Part shown: piece after piece, positions 17,061 to 26,612 of the stretch
How positions within the stretch are numbered: position 1 is the stretch's first letter
How the letters are laid out: the number at the start of each line of letters is the position of its first letter
Assembly (NCBI RefSeq): GCF_004122035.1
Contig: NZ_SAXA01000009.1
Span: 124,001-188,000, forward strand
DNA length: 64,000 nucleotides
Reading direction: 5' to 3'
Source: Ancylomarina salipaludis
Lineage (GTDB): Bacteria > Bacteroidota > Bacteroidia > Bacteroidales > Marinifilaceae
Translations under genes and position numbers: made by a program
The notes under the pieces: generated by a model
What the model was told of the DNA's origin: nothing
Database searches by the model: none
Seen by the model: only the letters and a program-made list of their open reading frames with translations

Positions 17061-17090
17061 TTATCATGTCTTGTATTTTTTCTATATTTG
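17061..17090 (+). promoter_or_regulatory. Candidate ileS promoter
   Basis: TATATTTG at 17083-17090 is a perfect -7 match; TTA at 17061-17063 is a weak -33 at a 19-base spacing. It implies a leader near 145 bases, which contains a small CCCGT/ACGGG hairpin at about 17200-17215. No T-box signature was found. Confidence 0.45.
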
Positions 17091-17242
17091 TGAACTTTTG
17101 AGAAGAAGTATCCTATTCAGATTGATGTCTGTCAAATTTTGGCCCTTATTTAGTTTAGGCTTTAATTTGTATAGAATCAACTGAATATTTTTTCTTAACC
17201 CGTTGATTTACGGGATGATTTGTCAAGTATCAAAATTAAAAT

Positions 17243-20200
17243 ATGAGCACAAAATTTCCAGATTACAAGAACTTAGATCTTTCACAGATCAATAAAGATG
17301 TCTTAAAAGAATGGGAAGAAAACAAGACTTTCGACAGGAGTTTAGAAACTCGTGAAGGAAATCCATCTTTTGTTTTCTACGAGGGACCCCCATCAGCAAA
17401 CGGGATGCCTGGTATTCACCACGTGATGGCCCGTGCATTGAAAGATATTGTATGTCGTTATAAAACGCTTAAGGGTTTCAAAGTAGACCGTAAAGCAGGT
17501 TGGGATACCCACGGACTTCCGGTTGAGTTGGGTGTTGAGAAGGAATTGGGTATTACCAAAGAGGATATTGGGAAGAAAATTTCTGTTGACGAATATAACG
17601 AAGCTTGTAGAACAAACGTGATGAAATATACACGTGAGTGGGAAGATTTGACCTCGAAAATGGGTTACTGGGTGAATATGGATGAGCCATATATCACTTA
17701 CGATAACCGTTATATTGAAACTTTATGGTGGTTGTTAAAGCAATTATTTGAGAAGGGATTCTTGTATAAGGGCTATACCATTCAGCCATTTTCACCAGCA
17801 GCCGGAACCGGATTGTCAACTCACGAGTTGAACCAACCTGGCTGTTATAAAGATGTAAAAGATACAACGGCAGTTGGTCTGTTTAAGATTGAAAAAGATG
17901 CTAAGAGTGATTTCCTTTTCGAGGGAATCGACTGTGATGCTTATTTCATGGCCTGGACAACTACGCCCTGGACTTTACCATCGAATACGGCATTGGCTGT
18001 TGGTCCTAAGATCACTTATGTGCGTGTGCGTACGTTCAATCCATACACAGGTAAGGATTGTGTTGTTGTTTTAGCTAAAGATTTATTTAACAACTTCTTC
18101 GATACCAATTTGAAGGATGTTGAATTAAGCGAATATAAAATCGGGGATAAGAAAATCCCTTACAAGCCACTTTCTGAGTGTGCCGGTACAGATCTTGAAG
18201 GTATCCGTTATGAGCAATTATTGCCATGGGTGAAGCCTGAAGGTGATGCTTTCCGTGTGATCTTAGGTGATTTTGTTACGATTGAAGATGGTACAGGTAT
18301 CGTTCATATTGCACCTACTTTTGGTGCGGATGATGATCGTGTAGCTAAGGCTGCTGGTATTTCACCACTTATTTTCCGCGATAAGGAAGGCAAGATGCAA
18401 CCTATGGTTGACCGTACAGGTAAATTCTTTAAACTTGATGAATTGGATGAGGAGTTCGTAAAGAACCATGTGAATGTTGAGCTTTACGCACCTTATGCTG
18501 GTCGTTATGTGAAGAATGCTTTCGATTCTACTTTAACTGAGAAAGATCCTACTTTGGATGTTGACATCTCAGTAGAGCTGAAAAAGAGCAGTCAGGCATT
18601 TAAGGTTGAAAAGCACGTTCACAACTACCCACATTGTTGGAGAACGGATAAGCCTGTCTTGTATTATCCATTGGATTCATGGTTTATCAAGACCACTGCT
18701 GTTCGCGATCGTATGATCGAACTCAACAAAACCATCAACTGGAAACCGAAATCAACAGGTGAAGGTCGTTTTGGTAAGTGGTTAGAGAACTTACAGGATT
18801 GGAATCTATCCCGTTCTCGTTACTGGGGTACACCTCTGCCTATCTGGGTTAGTGAAGACCGCAGCGAGATGAAATGTATTGGTTCTGTATCTGAGCTTAA
18901 AGCTGAGATTGTTAAGTCAATCGAAAAAGGATACATGAGCGAAAACATGCTTGAGAAATATGTTGATGGTGACAACACAAAAGAGAACTACGAGAAGTTC
19001 GATCTTCACCGTCCGTATGTTGACGATATTGTATTGGTAAGTGAATCAGGGCAGAAACTTTTCCGTGAGCTTGATCTTATAGATGTTTGGTTTGATTCGG
19101 GTGCGATGCCATATGCACAGCAACATTATCCGTTTGAAAACAAAGAGGATTTCGACAAGAAATTCCCTGCCCAATTTATTGCTGAAGGGGTAGACCAAAC
19201 TCGTGGATGGTTCTTTACGCTTCACGCCATTGCAACCATGTGTTTTGATAGTGTGGCTTTCGAGAATATCATTTCAAACGGATTGGTACTTGATGCGACA
19301 GGAAATAAAATGTCGAAACGTTTAGGCAATGCGGTTGATCCATTCTCTACAATCGAGAAGTATGGTTCTGATCCATTACGTTGGTATATGATTACCAATG
19401 CTCAGCCATGGGATAACTTGAAATTTGATTTAAATGGTGTTGAAGAAGTTCGTCGTAAATTCTTCGGAACACTTTACAATACTTACAGTTTCTTCCAATT
19501 GTATGCTAATGTGGATGGATTTACCTATTCAGAAGCTGATGTGCCAATGGAAAAACGTCCTGAGATTGACCGTTGGATTCTTTCTCTTCTTAACTCATTA
19601 GTGAAAGAAGTTGAAGAATGTTATGAGTCTTACGAACCAACTCGTGCGGGTCGTGCTATTCAGGATTTTGTGAATGAAAACCTGTCAAACTGGTACGTTC
19701 GTTTATGTCGTAAGCGTTATTGGGGTGGTGATTATTCTACAGATAAGATTTCGGCTTACCAAACACTTTATAAGTGTCTTGAGACGATTTCTATTTTGGG
19801 ATCACCTATTGCACCATTCTTTATGGATCGTTTATTCTTAGACTTGAATTCAGTGACCAAACGTTACACTGAAAACTCAGTTCATTTGGTAGACTTCCCA
19901 ACTGCAGATGAGTCAGTTATTGACAAGTCGTTGGAGGAAAGACAGGATATGGCTCAGAAGATTTCGTCTATGGTATTGGGTCTTCGCCGTAAGGTGAAAA
20001 TTCGTGTGCGTCAGCCATTAAGTAAGATTATGGTGCCTATTCTTGACGAAAGCATGATCCCTCAGTTGGAAGCTGTAAAAGGCATTATTCTTTCTGAGAT
20101 TAATGTGAAAGAGATGGAATTTATCACCGATACATCAGGTGTATTGATTAAGAAAATCAAGCCTAATTTCAAGACTCTTGGACCTAAGCATGGCAAAATC

Positions 20201-20683
20201 ATGAAGCAAATTGCTGGTGAAATTGCCAAAATGACTCAGGATGATATCGTGAATTTCGAAAAGGCTGCTGAATTTACTATTGTTGTGAATGATGAGACTG
20301 TTGTTTTGACGCTTCAGGATGTTGAAATCATTTCGGAAGATATTCCAGGCTGGTTGGTTGCGAATGAAGGTAAGCTAACAGTTGCACTTGACGTGAATAT
20401 CACTGAAGACTTACGTCAGGAGGGTATTGCTCGTGAGTTTATCAATAGAATTCAAAATCTGCGTAAGGAGAGTGATTTTGATGTGACTGATAAAATTTCA
20501 TTGGAAATTGTAAAGCACGATGCGATAAATGATGCTGTTTTAACTCATAAAGATTATATAGGAAGTCAAACTCTTGCTGAAACAGTGAGTTTAGTTGAAG
20601 AAATTGACGGAACTGATGCAAAAGAAGTAGAAATAGAGGCTGGAATCGAAACATATATTCGAATTAAAAAGCTTAGTGTGTAA
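17243..20683 (+). CDS. ileS: Isoleucyl-tRNA synthetase
   Basis: 1146 residues, in the range of the long (eukaryote-like) bacterial IleRS type. The class I signatures are present: GPPSANGMPGIHHVMAR near residue 50 (HIGH equivalent) and GNKMSKRLGNAVDP (KMSKS equivalent). WTTTPWTLPSNTALAV marks the editing (CP1) domain, and the anticodon-binding domain follows. The enzyme charges tRNA-Ile and hydrolyses mischarged Val-tRNA. The order ileS, DksA-like gene, lspA is one I recall as common in Bacteroidota. Codon use is notably biased toward preferred codons compared with flanking genes, as expected for a highly expressed gene. Confidence 0.98.
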   Translation: MSTKFPDYKNLDLSQINKDVLKEWEENKTFDRSLETREGNPSFVFYEGPPSANGMPGIHHVMARALKDIVCRYKTLKGFKVDRKAGWDTHGLPVELGVEKELGITKEDIGKKISVDEYNEACRTNVMKYTREWEDLTSKMGYWVNMDEPYITYDNRYIETLWWLLKQLFEKGFLYKGYTIQPFSPAAGTGLSTHELNQPGCYKDVKDTTAVGLFKIEKDAKSDFLFEGIDCDAYFMAWTTTPWTLPSNTALAVGPKITYVRVRTFNPYTGKDCVVVLAKDLFNNFFDTNLKDVELSEYKIGDKKIPYKPLSECAGTDLEGIRYEQLLPWVKPEGDAFRVILGDFVTIEDGTGIVHIAPTFGADDDRVAKAAGISPLIFRDKEGKMQPMVDRTGKFFKLDELDEEFVKNHVNVELYAPYAGRYVKNAFDSTLTEKDPTLDVDISVELKKSSQAFKVEKHVHNYPHCWRTDKPVLYYPLDSWFIKTTAVRDRMIELNKTINWKPKSTGEGRFGKWLENLQDWNLSRSRYWGTPLPIWVSEDRSEMKCIGSVSELKAEIVKSIEKGYMSENMLEKYVDGDNTKENYEKFDLHRPYVDDIVLVSESGQKLFRELDLIDVWFDSGAMPYAQQHYPFENKEDFDKKFPAQFIAEGVDQTRGWFFTLHAIATMCFDSVAFENIISNGLVLDATGNKMSKRLGNAVDPFSTIEKYGSDPLRWYMITNAQPWDNLKFDLNGVEEVRRKFFGTLYNTYSFFQLYANVDGFTYSEADVPMEKRPEIDRWILSLLNSLVKEVEECYESYEPTRAGRAIQDFVNENLSNWYVRLCRKRYWGGDYSTDKISAYQTLYKCLETISILGSPIAPFFMDRLFLDLNSVTKRYTENSVHLVDFPTADESVIDKSLEERQDMAQKISSMVLGLRRKVKIRVRQPLSKIMVPILDESMIPQLEAVKGIILSEINVKEMEFITDTSGVLIKKIKPNFKTLGPKHGKIMKQIAGEIAKMTQDDIVNFEKAAEFTIVVNDETVVLTLQDVEIISEDIPGWLVANEGKLTVALDVNITEDLRQEGIAREFINRIQNLRKESDFDVTDKISLEIVKHDAINDAVLTHKDYIGSQTLAETVSLVEEIDGTDAKEVEIEAGIETYIRIKKLSV

Positions 20684-20720
20684 TACTTTTTTTGTTATCT
20701 TTAGGATCAAATCCAAAATT

Positions 20721-21098
20721 ATGACTGAAAAAAAACGCTATACAGACGAAGAATTGCAGGAGTTTAAAGAATTGATTTCTCAGAAACTCGCAAAAGCTAA
20801 AAAAGACTATGAAACCTTGAAGGCTGTTATTTCTAATAGCTCAGGAAACGATATTGAAGATACTTCTCCTACTTTTAAAGTTCTTGAAGAAGGAGCTTCA
20901 GTTTTGTCGAAAGAAGAGGCTGGAAGATTGGCACAACGTCAAGCCAAGTTCATTAGTCATTTGGAAGCTGCTCTAATTAGAATAGAGAATAAGAACTATG
21001 GTATTTGTCGTGAGACTGGTAATTTGATTTCTAAAGAAAGATTGCGTGCTGTTCCTCATGCTACCTTAAGTATAGCTGCGAAGAACAAGCAAGTCTAA
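20721..21098 (+). CDS. DksA/TraR-like protein without a complete zinc finger
   Basis: 125 residues from the ATG at 20721; an earlier ATG overlapping the ileS stop would add 15 unlike residues. The N-terminal part is a predicted coiled coil (about 7-95) and the C-terminal part reads YGICRETGNLISKERLRAVPHA, the DksA/TraR zinc-finger framework. Only one of the four zinc cysteines remains; the others are Thr, Ala or absent. Similar cysteine-poor forms are, I believe, usual in Bacteroidota. DksA family proteins enter the RNA polymerase secondary channel and tune transcription with ppGpp; whether this one does is inferred from family. A strong terminator follows. Confidence 0.88.
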   Translation: MTEKKRYTDEELQEFKELISQKLAKAKKDYETLKAVISNSSGNDIEDTSPTFKVLEEGASVLSKEEAGRLAQRQAKFISHLEAALIRIENKNYGICRETGNLISKERLRAVPHATLSIAAKNKQV

Positions 21099-21116
21099 TA
21101 ACATTTTAATATACAG

Positions 21117-21155
21117 AAAATGATTGGGAGAGAAGTCTTCCAATCATTTTTGTTT
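21117..21155 (+). terminator. Rho-independent terminator after the DksA-like gene
   Basis: AAAATGATTGG and CCAATCATTTT form an 11-base perfect stem, with inner AGA/TCT pairing, followed by TTGTTTAT. It separates the DksA-like gene from lspA. Confidence 0.85.
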
Positions 21156-21285
21156 ATATTCGGGGCTGTAAGTTGTATAACTGAAAACAGGCTTCTGGTT
21201 TGTAAATAGCGATTTTGTCTTTTCAGATGTCCGGAGCGACTACTAATCAGTTGTATCGCTGAAATATTAACATTAAAACAATAGC

Positions 21286-21903
21286 ATGTCATTAATAAAA
21301 AAATCGGCACTCTTTATTGTGGTGCTTTTAATACTCGACCAGGTTTTTAAAATATGGATTAAAACCCACATGATGCTTGGTGAAGAGTTTCCAGTATTCG
21401 GTGATTGGTTTATCATTCATTTTATTGAGAATAATGGAATGGCCTTTGGAATGGAGCTGGAAGGTAAGATGGGTAAAATTCTTTTGAGTTTGTTTCGAAT
21501 TGTGGCAATCTGTGGTATTGGCTGGTATTTGAATGATATTTGTAAGAAGAAAGCGCCCAGAGGTTTGATTTTATCTATTGGATTAATTTTTGCCGGAGCA
21601 ATGGGTAATATTATTGACAGTGCCTTTTATGGTATGATTTTTAACGATAGCTATTATCAGGTAGCTAGTTTCTTACCTGATGCCGGTGGTTATTCGTCAT
21701 TCCTTCATGGTAAGGTTGTTGATATGCTTTATTTTCCTTTGATCGATGGTAATTTCCCATCATGGGTTCCATTCTGGGGAGGCGATCATTTCGTTTTTTT
21801 CCGTCCTGTATTTAATATTGCAGATTCCTATATTACGATTGGGGTCGCTTTAATCCTTCTCTTTCACAAGAAATACTTTGTACAGGAAATATCTAAGAAA
21901 TAA
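21286..21903 (+). CDS. lspA: Lipoprotein signal peptidase (signal peptidase II)
   Basis: 205 residues with four membrane segments. The catalytic aspartates are D111 in GNIIDSAFYG and D180 in FNIADSYITIG; the ENNGMAFG block near residue 48 is the other conserved motif. The enzyme is an inner-membrane aspartyl protease that cleaves lipoprotein signal peptides after diacylglyceryl transfer to the cysteine. It is longer than the E. coli enzyme because of an insertion between the two catalytic motifs (about 115-165), as usual in Bacteroidota. Several likely substrates are encoded in this window (DUF4249, DUF4837, DUF4197, and the duplicated-domain lipoprotein). Confidence 0.97.
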   Translation: MSLIKKSALFIVVLLILDQVFKIWIKTHMMLGEEFPVFGDWFIIHFIENNGMAFGMELEGKMGKILLSLFRIVAICGIGWYLNDICKKKAPRGLILSIGLIFAGAMGNIIDSAFYGMIFNDSYYQVASFLPDAGGYSSFLHGKVVDMLYFPLIDGNFPSWVPFWGGDHFVFFRPVFNIADSYITIGVALILLFHKKYFVQEISKK

Positions 21904-21928
21904 ACAGAATTTTCTGATAAGCATATAC

Positions 21929-21962
21929 AAAAATAGCCTTGGAATCTCCAAGGCTATTTTTG
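21929..21962 (+). terminator. Rho-independent terminator after lspA
   Basis: AAAATAGCCTTGGA pairs with CTCCAAGGCTATTTT, then TG. The remaining bases to 22237 hold no convincing gene; a 65-codon frame over the hairpin has no family resemblance or coding character. Confidence 0.85.
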
Positions 21963-22237
21963 CGTTAGGCAGCTTAACTCTTAAAGTTTTGAAAATGACC
22001 TTCAGTGCAACAGTATATTTAGGAAAGCCATATAATTTTAAGAGTGGGTATAAAATTCTATCCGATTATTTATAGAATCACACATTGTAAATTAGATTAA
22101 ATAAAAATATGATTATGGATAGTTATTGTCAGTGAAATAATATAATTTTATTTAGAAAGGTTGAGTTGATTTTATGTACAATGGTGGGAAGATGGTATTT
22201 GTTATCGTAGATATTTTAGTACAAACACCTGAAAATT

Positions 22238-22564
22238 ATGAGAAACTTTAGTATTCTATTATTGTTATTATTTGCTGTAGGCAGCGCCAGCAGTTTTGCT
22301 CAGAAAGACCGTTTCAGATCGGATCTTCTTATAATTGAGGGCAATTGCTGCACGGTTTTAAATCTATTAAATTCAGAGTTTAAAAATGATTCTATAGCCG
22401 TATCCTGTTTCATGAGAGATTACATTTTGGTAAATCCATTACCTAAAAAGATACTTAATCAGAAACCCAAGAAGGTTATTGAGTATTATAATAGAATTGA
22501 GAATAAAGAATTAAGGTGTATTCATAAAAAGCATTATTATAGCACGGTATTGTTAAATAAGTAG
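22238..22564 (+). CDS. Small exported protein of unknown function
   Basis: 108 residues. The first 21 form a clear signal peptide (MRNFSILLLLLFAVGSASSF then AQ), so the 87-residue remainder is likely periplasmic or secreted. It contains four cysteines (CC at mature residues about 15-16, one in VSCFMRD and one in LRCIHKK), which could form two disulfides, and the mature part is basic at the C-terminus. I do not recognise the family. It stands alone between two terminators, with gltX converging on it, so it is probably a single-gene transcript. A real gene is supported by the signal peptide and by clean downstream termination. Confidence 0.7.
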   Translation: MRNFSILLLLLFAVGSASSFAQKDRFRSDLLIIEGNCCTVLNLLNSEFKNDSIAVSCFMRDYILVNPLPKKILNQKPKKVIEYYNRIENKELRCIHKKHYYSTVLLNK

Positions 22565-22626
22565 TGCCAAATTAGAAATGAAATAACTTTTTTAACTTCT
22601 ATCAGTTAAGCTTAAACTTTGATATA

Positions 22627-22667
22627 AAAAAACACTCTAAATATTAGTTATTTAGAGTGCTTTTTTA
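22627..22667. terminator. Bidirectional terminator between the small exported gene and gltX
   Basis: AAAAAACACTCTAAATA pairs with TATTTAGAGTGTTTTTT-like GTTATTTAGAGTGCTTTTTT; A-tract on the left and T-tract on the right serve both strands. Confidence 0.85.
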
Positions 22668-22678
22668 TTTCGTGTGTC

Positions 22679-24205
22679 TTATAGTGTTTCGCAAGCAAAA
22701 TCGATACGGGATAGCGTTTCCTCTTTACCCAATAGCTCGATAATATCGAACATATGTGGTCCTTTCCCTGCGCCTACCATAGCTAAGCGGAATGGGTTCA
22801 TGATTTTACCAAAGCCAATTTCTTTAGCTGTGATCCATTCTTTAACGATGGCCTCGGTATTAGCTGATGTGAAATCAGAAATACCATTAAGCACTGTTTT
22901 AAGTTCCTGCATTAATTCGGGAGCATCATCTTTCCACGATTTCTTAGCAGTTTTAGCATCGAATTCCTGCGGTGCTTCGAAAAAGAAATTCACATGATCC
23001 CAAAGCTCAGCGATGAAGTCAACACGATCTTTTACCATAGCACATATACGGTTTACTTTGTCCTGGTCGGCTTCAATTCCTTTTTTTGCAAGGACTTCCT
23101 GAGTGAAAAGCTGACCAATTTCATTGTCCGATTTAGCCATTAAGTATTGGCGATTGAACCATTTTGTTTTCTCAGGATCGAATTTTGAGCCTGATTTACC
23201 CACACGTTCCAATGAGAATACCTGTGATAATTCTTCCATAGAGAAGATTTCTTTCTCTGTTCCCGGATTCCAACCTAAAAAGGCAAGCATATTAATAAAG
23301 GCTTCAGGGAAATAACCATCTTCACGGTAACCCGATGAAATATCCTGTGTTTTGGGGTCTTTCCAAAGCAACGGAAAAACAGGGAAGCCTAATTTGTCGC
23401 CATCGCGTTTGCTAAGCTTTCCTTTACCTACAGGTTTTAGAATTAGTGGCAGGTGAGCAAATTTTGGCATCGCAGCTTCCCAACCCAATTTTTTGTATAA
23501 TAAAACGTGAAGAGGCATAGAGGGTAACCACTCTTCGCCACGAATCACGTGAGAAATCTTCATCAAATAATCATCAACCACATTAGCCAAATGATAAGTC
23601 GGCATGCCATCCGATTTAAAAAGAACCTTATCATCAAGAGCAGACGTGTTGAATACAACTTGTTTTCTGATTTCATCTTCAAGATGAAGCTCTTCGTTTA
23701 CCGGCATTTTAAAACGAACCACATAAGCCTCTCCCGATTCAAGTTTTGCCTGAACTTCTTCAGCACTTAAGGCTAAAGAGTTGTTCAACTGATCACGGGT
23801 TTCAGAATTGTAGGTGAATGTTTTCTTTTCGGCTTCATATTCATTACGAATAGCGTCCAATTCTTCAGCTGTATCGAAAGCGTAATAGGCATCCCCTGAA
23901 GCGATCAATTTTTCAGCATACTCGCGATACATGGGTTTTCTCTCAGACTGACGGTATGGACCATATTCTCCTCCTACAGTAGCACCTTCATCAATTGTAA
24001 TGCCACACCATTTTAGGGCTTCAACAATATAATCTTCAGCACCAGGAACATAACGGGTTTGATCGGTATCTTCAATTCGTAATAGGAATTTGCCACCATG
24101 TTTACGGGCAAACAGATAGTTGAAAAGGGCTGTTCTCACACCTCCCATATGCAATGGTCCTGTTGGGCTAGGGGCAAATCGAACTCTGACTTTATTATCG
24201 CTCAT
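22679..24205 (-). CDS. gltX: Glutamyl-tRNA synthetase
   Basis: 508 residues. The class I motifs are [20 protein letters not shown] (HIGH equivalent HMGG near residue 19) and [17 protein letters not shown] (KMSKS equivalent). [16 protein letters not shown] is the glutamate/ATP pocket typical of GluRS. It charges tRNA-Glu; whether it also charges tRNA-Gln depends on whether the genome has glnS, which cannot be seen here. A TATCTTTG element at 24265-24272 (minus strand) could be its -7 box, giving a leader near 50 bases, and a terminator between it and the upstream HU-SPOR gene shows that it is its own unit. Confidence 0.98.
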   Translation of the reverse strand: MSDNKVRVRFAPSPTGPLHMGGVRTALFNYLFARKHGGKFLLRIEDTDQTRYVPGAEDYIVEALKWCGITIDEGATVGGEYGPYRQSERKPMYREYAEKLIASGDAYYAFDTAEELDAIRNEYEAEKKTFTYNSETRDQLNNSLALSAEEVQAKLESGEAYVVRFKMPVNEELHLEDEIRKQVVFNTSALDDKVLFKSDGMPTYHLANVVDDYLMKISHVIRGEEWLPSMPLHVLLYKKLGWEAAMPKFAHLPLILKPVGKGKLSKRDGDKLGFPVFPLLWKDPKTQDISSGYREDGYFPEAFINMLAFLGWNPGTEKEIFSMEELSQVFSLERVGKSGSKFDPEKTKWFNRQYLMAKSDNEIGQLFTQEVLAKKGIEADQDKVNRICAMVKDRVDFIAELWDHVNFFFEAPQEFDAKTAKKSWKDDAPELMQELKTVLNGISDFTSANTEAIVKEWITAKEIGFGKIMNPFRLAMVGAGKGPHMFDIIELLGKEETLSRIDFACETL

Positions 24206-24264
24206 GATTTTATCCTTAAAATATTTTAATTCCTGACGACCAGGTTTGATAATTCAAATTTCGA

Positions 24265-24272
24265 CAAAGATA
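24265..24272 (-). promoter_or_regulatory. Candidate gltX -7 element
   Basis: Minus-strand TATCTTTG matches TAnnTTTG exactly; no TTG at the proper -33 distance was found. Lies 60 bases before the gltX start. Confidence 0.35.
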
Positions 24273-24355
24273 ACAATTATTGTATCATCTGTGTTCGCTA
24301 ATATAGGGCTTGAATGTTCTACTAAAGAAATATTTGACTTCGGTTTTGTGGAAAT

Positions 24356-24390
24356 AAAAAAGGAGCTCCCTTTTATGGAAACTCCTTAGA
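24356..24390 (-). terminator. Terminator after the HU-SPOR gene
   Basis: On the minus strand, AAGGAGTTTCC pairs imperfectly with GGGAGCTCCTT around a short loop, followed by TTTTATT. It lies 23 bases past the HU-SPOR stop. Confidence 0.7.
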
Positions 24391-24412
24391 AATATTTTAA
24401 AATCGATCGGCG

Positions 24413-25369
24413 TTATTTTTGTAGAACCCAACACGATGCATTGGGATTCTTTTGTAAGACTTTTCTACGGAATCGATCGGCTTCTTTTTTTGAGTTGAAC
24501 TTGTCTAGAGCAACGGCGTAAAGGTTTTTATTCTTAATGATAGTTGCAGGATACGAGTTGGCTTCAATCACTGTTTTCAGAATTTTAGCATTCTCGATAT
24601 TAGAGAAACTGCCTGCGATTAAGTAATATTTACCCTTAATCGATTTGTTTTTGATGGCAGCCTTAGGTTTTGCATAAATGATTCGGGGCTCAAAACTAAC
24701 CAACTCATTTTCGGGTGAGATTCTATCACTCTGCTTAACTAATGTTGTTTTCTGAACGTCTGGCGTACTCTCCATCATACTGAAGGAAGCTGAAGCCTGG
24801 TGTTGACTGTTATTCAGATTAACAGGAATAAGTGCCAAACCTAAAAAGAAAGGAATTGTAACGGCAGCATAAACCTTACGTTTTAGACTAACTCGTCCCC
24901 AGAAATTTTCTTTAATAATAAGGGAGCGGACCTGAGGGTTTTCCTGAATGATTTGATCAGGAAGTTCAAAGCTTTCCATACCGAACAAATCAGCAAGAAA
25001 GTTGATGTTCTTAGCCGGTTCGAATTGTAATTTATGACGTTTGTTGTAAAACAATTCGCCTAATTCACTAAAGTTGACTCTTTCGTTTCTGCGTAAACGG
25101 ACGCTAATATCTTCGATATAAAGCTCAACAGATTTTTTAGCTTCAGAATATGTTAATCTTTCTTCTTCAGCTAAACAATTTATAAGTAATCCATCATTCT
25201 GTTTTAGATTTCGATTAAAACTAACAGCCTTTGATGGAGGAAGCATTTCATTGGTGAGTCGGTTTTCCTGAGCCGGACAATAGTTAGCTACAAAGCCGCC
25301 TAAACCTGGAAGAATCACACAGTCATGGATGAATAATAAATCCTTTATATATCTTGATATTTCTAGCAT
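24413..25369 (-). CDS. Membrane protein with tandem HU domains and a C-terminal SPOR domain
   Basis: 318 residues. Residues 1-135 fit the paired HU (CCDC81-like) domains of Bacteroidota: LPGLGGFVANY, then NDGLLINCLAEEERLTYSEA and VNFSELGELFYN. A single membrane segment lies at about 166-184, preceded by a basic stretch (GRVSLKRK), which places the HU part in the cytoplasm and the rest in the periplasm. The last 74 residues are a SPOR domain (YYLIAGSFSNIENAK, ASCWVLQK), a fold that binds peptidoglycan lacking stem peptides at division sites. The architecture would tie a DNA-binding-type domain to the septal wall. Single-gene unit by its terminator. Confidence 0.9.
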   Translation of the reverse strand: MLEISRYIKDLLFIHDCVILPGLGGFVANYCPAQENRLTNEMLPPSKAVSFNRNLKQNDGLLINCLAEEERLTYSEAKKSVELYIEDISVRLRRNERVNFSELGELFYNKRHKLQFEPAKNINFLADLFGMESFELPDQIIQENPQVRSLIIKENFWGRVSLKRKVYAAVTIPFFLGLALIPVNLNNSQHQASASFSMMESTPDVQKTTLVKQSDRISPENELVSFEPRIIYAKPKAAIKNKSIKGKYYLIAGSFSNIENAKILKTVIEANSYPATIIKNKNLYAVALDKFNSKKEADRFRRKVLQKNPNASCWVLQK

Positions 25370-25653
25370 AAAAACAAAGATAAAAATTCTAGACTCTAAT
25401 TAAAATTGAATGCCAACAGAAATATACTAAAAGCTTAGTAATCAAAAGTAAAAAAATGAAAGTTTTTTTTCGGATAGTTTGATACATAAGTTTAATTCGA
25501 ATTTTCTGTTGGTGGTTCTGATCATTTCATTTTCAGAGAAGTGGCGTGTTTATTTTTGTTTAGAGATCTTATTGGAGTATACCTTACAGACACTTAGTTG
25601 ATATAAGAATAGAATTAATAGGAAAAGTTATTGTTTAAAATCTGTTATGAGAC

Positions 25654-25683
25654 TTGTCATATAGTAATATTTCTATAGCTTTG
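25654..25683 (+). promoter_or_regulatory. Promoter of the radical SAM gene
   Basis: TTG at 25654-25656, 19 bases, TAGCTTTG at 25676-25683: an exact fit to the Bacteroidota housekeeping pattern, 21 bases before the ATG. The remainder of the 335-base gap from 25370 shows only a TATCTTTG on the minus strand at 25375-25382, too close to the HU-SPOR start to be sure of. Confidence 0.7.
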
Positions 25684-25704
25684 TCTCTCTAAAATTCAAG
25701 GTAT

Positions 25705-26481
25705 ATGGCAACTTTTCTTTTTGACAAAATCGTTTTTGGGCCGGTAAAGAGCAGGCGTTTGGGTGTTTCTTTGGGAATAAACCTATTGCCTACCGATTGT
25801 AAGTTGTGCAGTTTCAATTGCATTTATTGCGAGTGTGGTTGGAATCCGAAGAAAACACATAAGGTTGATTTTCACCCCCGGCATCTTGTAAAAGAAAAGC
25901 TTGAACAAAAGCTTAATGAAATGATAAAGCAAGGCGAAACGCCGGATGTAATCACGTTTGCCGGAAACGGAGAACCCTGCATGCATCCTGAATTTGCCGG
26001 AATTATTGATGATACCATTGAGCTTCGAAATGCAATATTTCCTAAGGCAAGAATTGCCGTTCTATCCAATTCCACAATGATTCATAAACCTGATGTTTTT
26101 GCAGCATTGAATAAGGTTGAGGATAATATTTTAAAATTAGATGGAGGAAAAGAACAAACCATTATCAATTTAGACCAACCAGTAGGAACTTTTAACTTGG
26201 AGAAAACAGTTGATCTGTTATCAAAATTTAGAGGTAATCTTACAATTCAGACTTTATTTATAAAAGGTGAATATAATGGTAAGTCGATTGATAATACTTC
26301 GCAGGAAGAGATTGATTTATGGTTGCAGCATTTGAAAAAAATTCGGCCCCGTGAAGTCATGATCTATACCATATCCCGAGATACACCTGTTGAAACACTT
26401 CAGAAGGTTGATCTTGCAGAATTAGAGAGAATTGCAAACTTGGTTGAACAGGCCGGATTTCCTACACAAATCAGTGGCTAA
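25705..26481 (+). CDS. Radical SAM protein (TYW1/COG0731-like group)
   Basis: 258 residues. C35, C39 and C42 form the CX3CX2C motif (CSFNCIYC) for the SAM-cleaving iron-sulfur cluster, with C32 and C44 next to it. GPVKSRRLGVSLGINLLP before the motif and FAGNGEPCMHPEF after it (GGE-like GNGEP) are typical of the small COG0731-type radical SAM proteins. The group includes wybutosine-type enzymes and many uncharacterised ones; the reaction here is unknown. It has its own well-formed promoter and is followed by a hairpin, so it is probably monocistronic. Cytoplasmic. Confidence 0.92.
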   Translation: MATFLFDKIVFGPVKSRRLGVSLGINLLPTDCKLCSFNCIYCECGWNPKKTHKVDFHPRHLVKEKLEQKLNEMIKQGETPDVITFAGNGEPCMHPEFAGIIDDTIELRNAIFPKARIAVLSNSTMIHKPDVFAALNKVEDNILKLDGGKEQTIINLDQPVGTFNLEKTVDLLSKFRGNLTIQTLFIKGEYNGKSIDNTSQEEIDLWLQHLKKIRPREVMIYTISRDTPVETLQKVDLAELERIANLVEQAGFPTQISG

Positions 26482-26504
26482 GTTGTTTAACGATTAGAAT
26501 CATT

Positions 26505-26536
26505 CTGTATTTTTTACCAATCGCTAAAAAATACAG
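26505..26536 (+). terminator. Hairpin after the radical SAM gene, possible terminator
   Basis: CTGTATTTTTT and AAAAAATACAG form an 11-base perfect stem with a 10-base loop. There is no following T-run on the plus strand, so termination is less certain. Confidence 0.45.
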
Positions 26537-26612
26537 ATAAGGAATTGAAAAATTGATATAAATGGCTTAGTTTTATTGGATTGAAATTACGAAGCCAATA
26601 AATTATTCTACT

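Noticed and set aside
17091-17242. T-box riboswitch ahead of ileS
   Set aside because: No T-box consensus and no specifier-loop architecture; only a small CCCGT/ACGGG hairpin.
21878-22075. 65-codon frame after lspA
   Set aside because: Runs across the lspA terminator hairpin and has no coding features.
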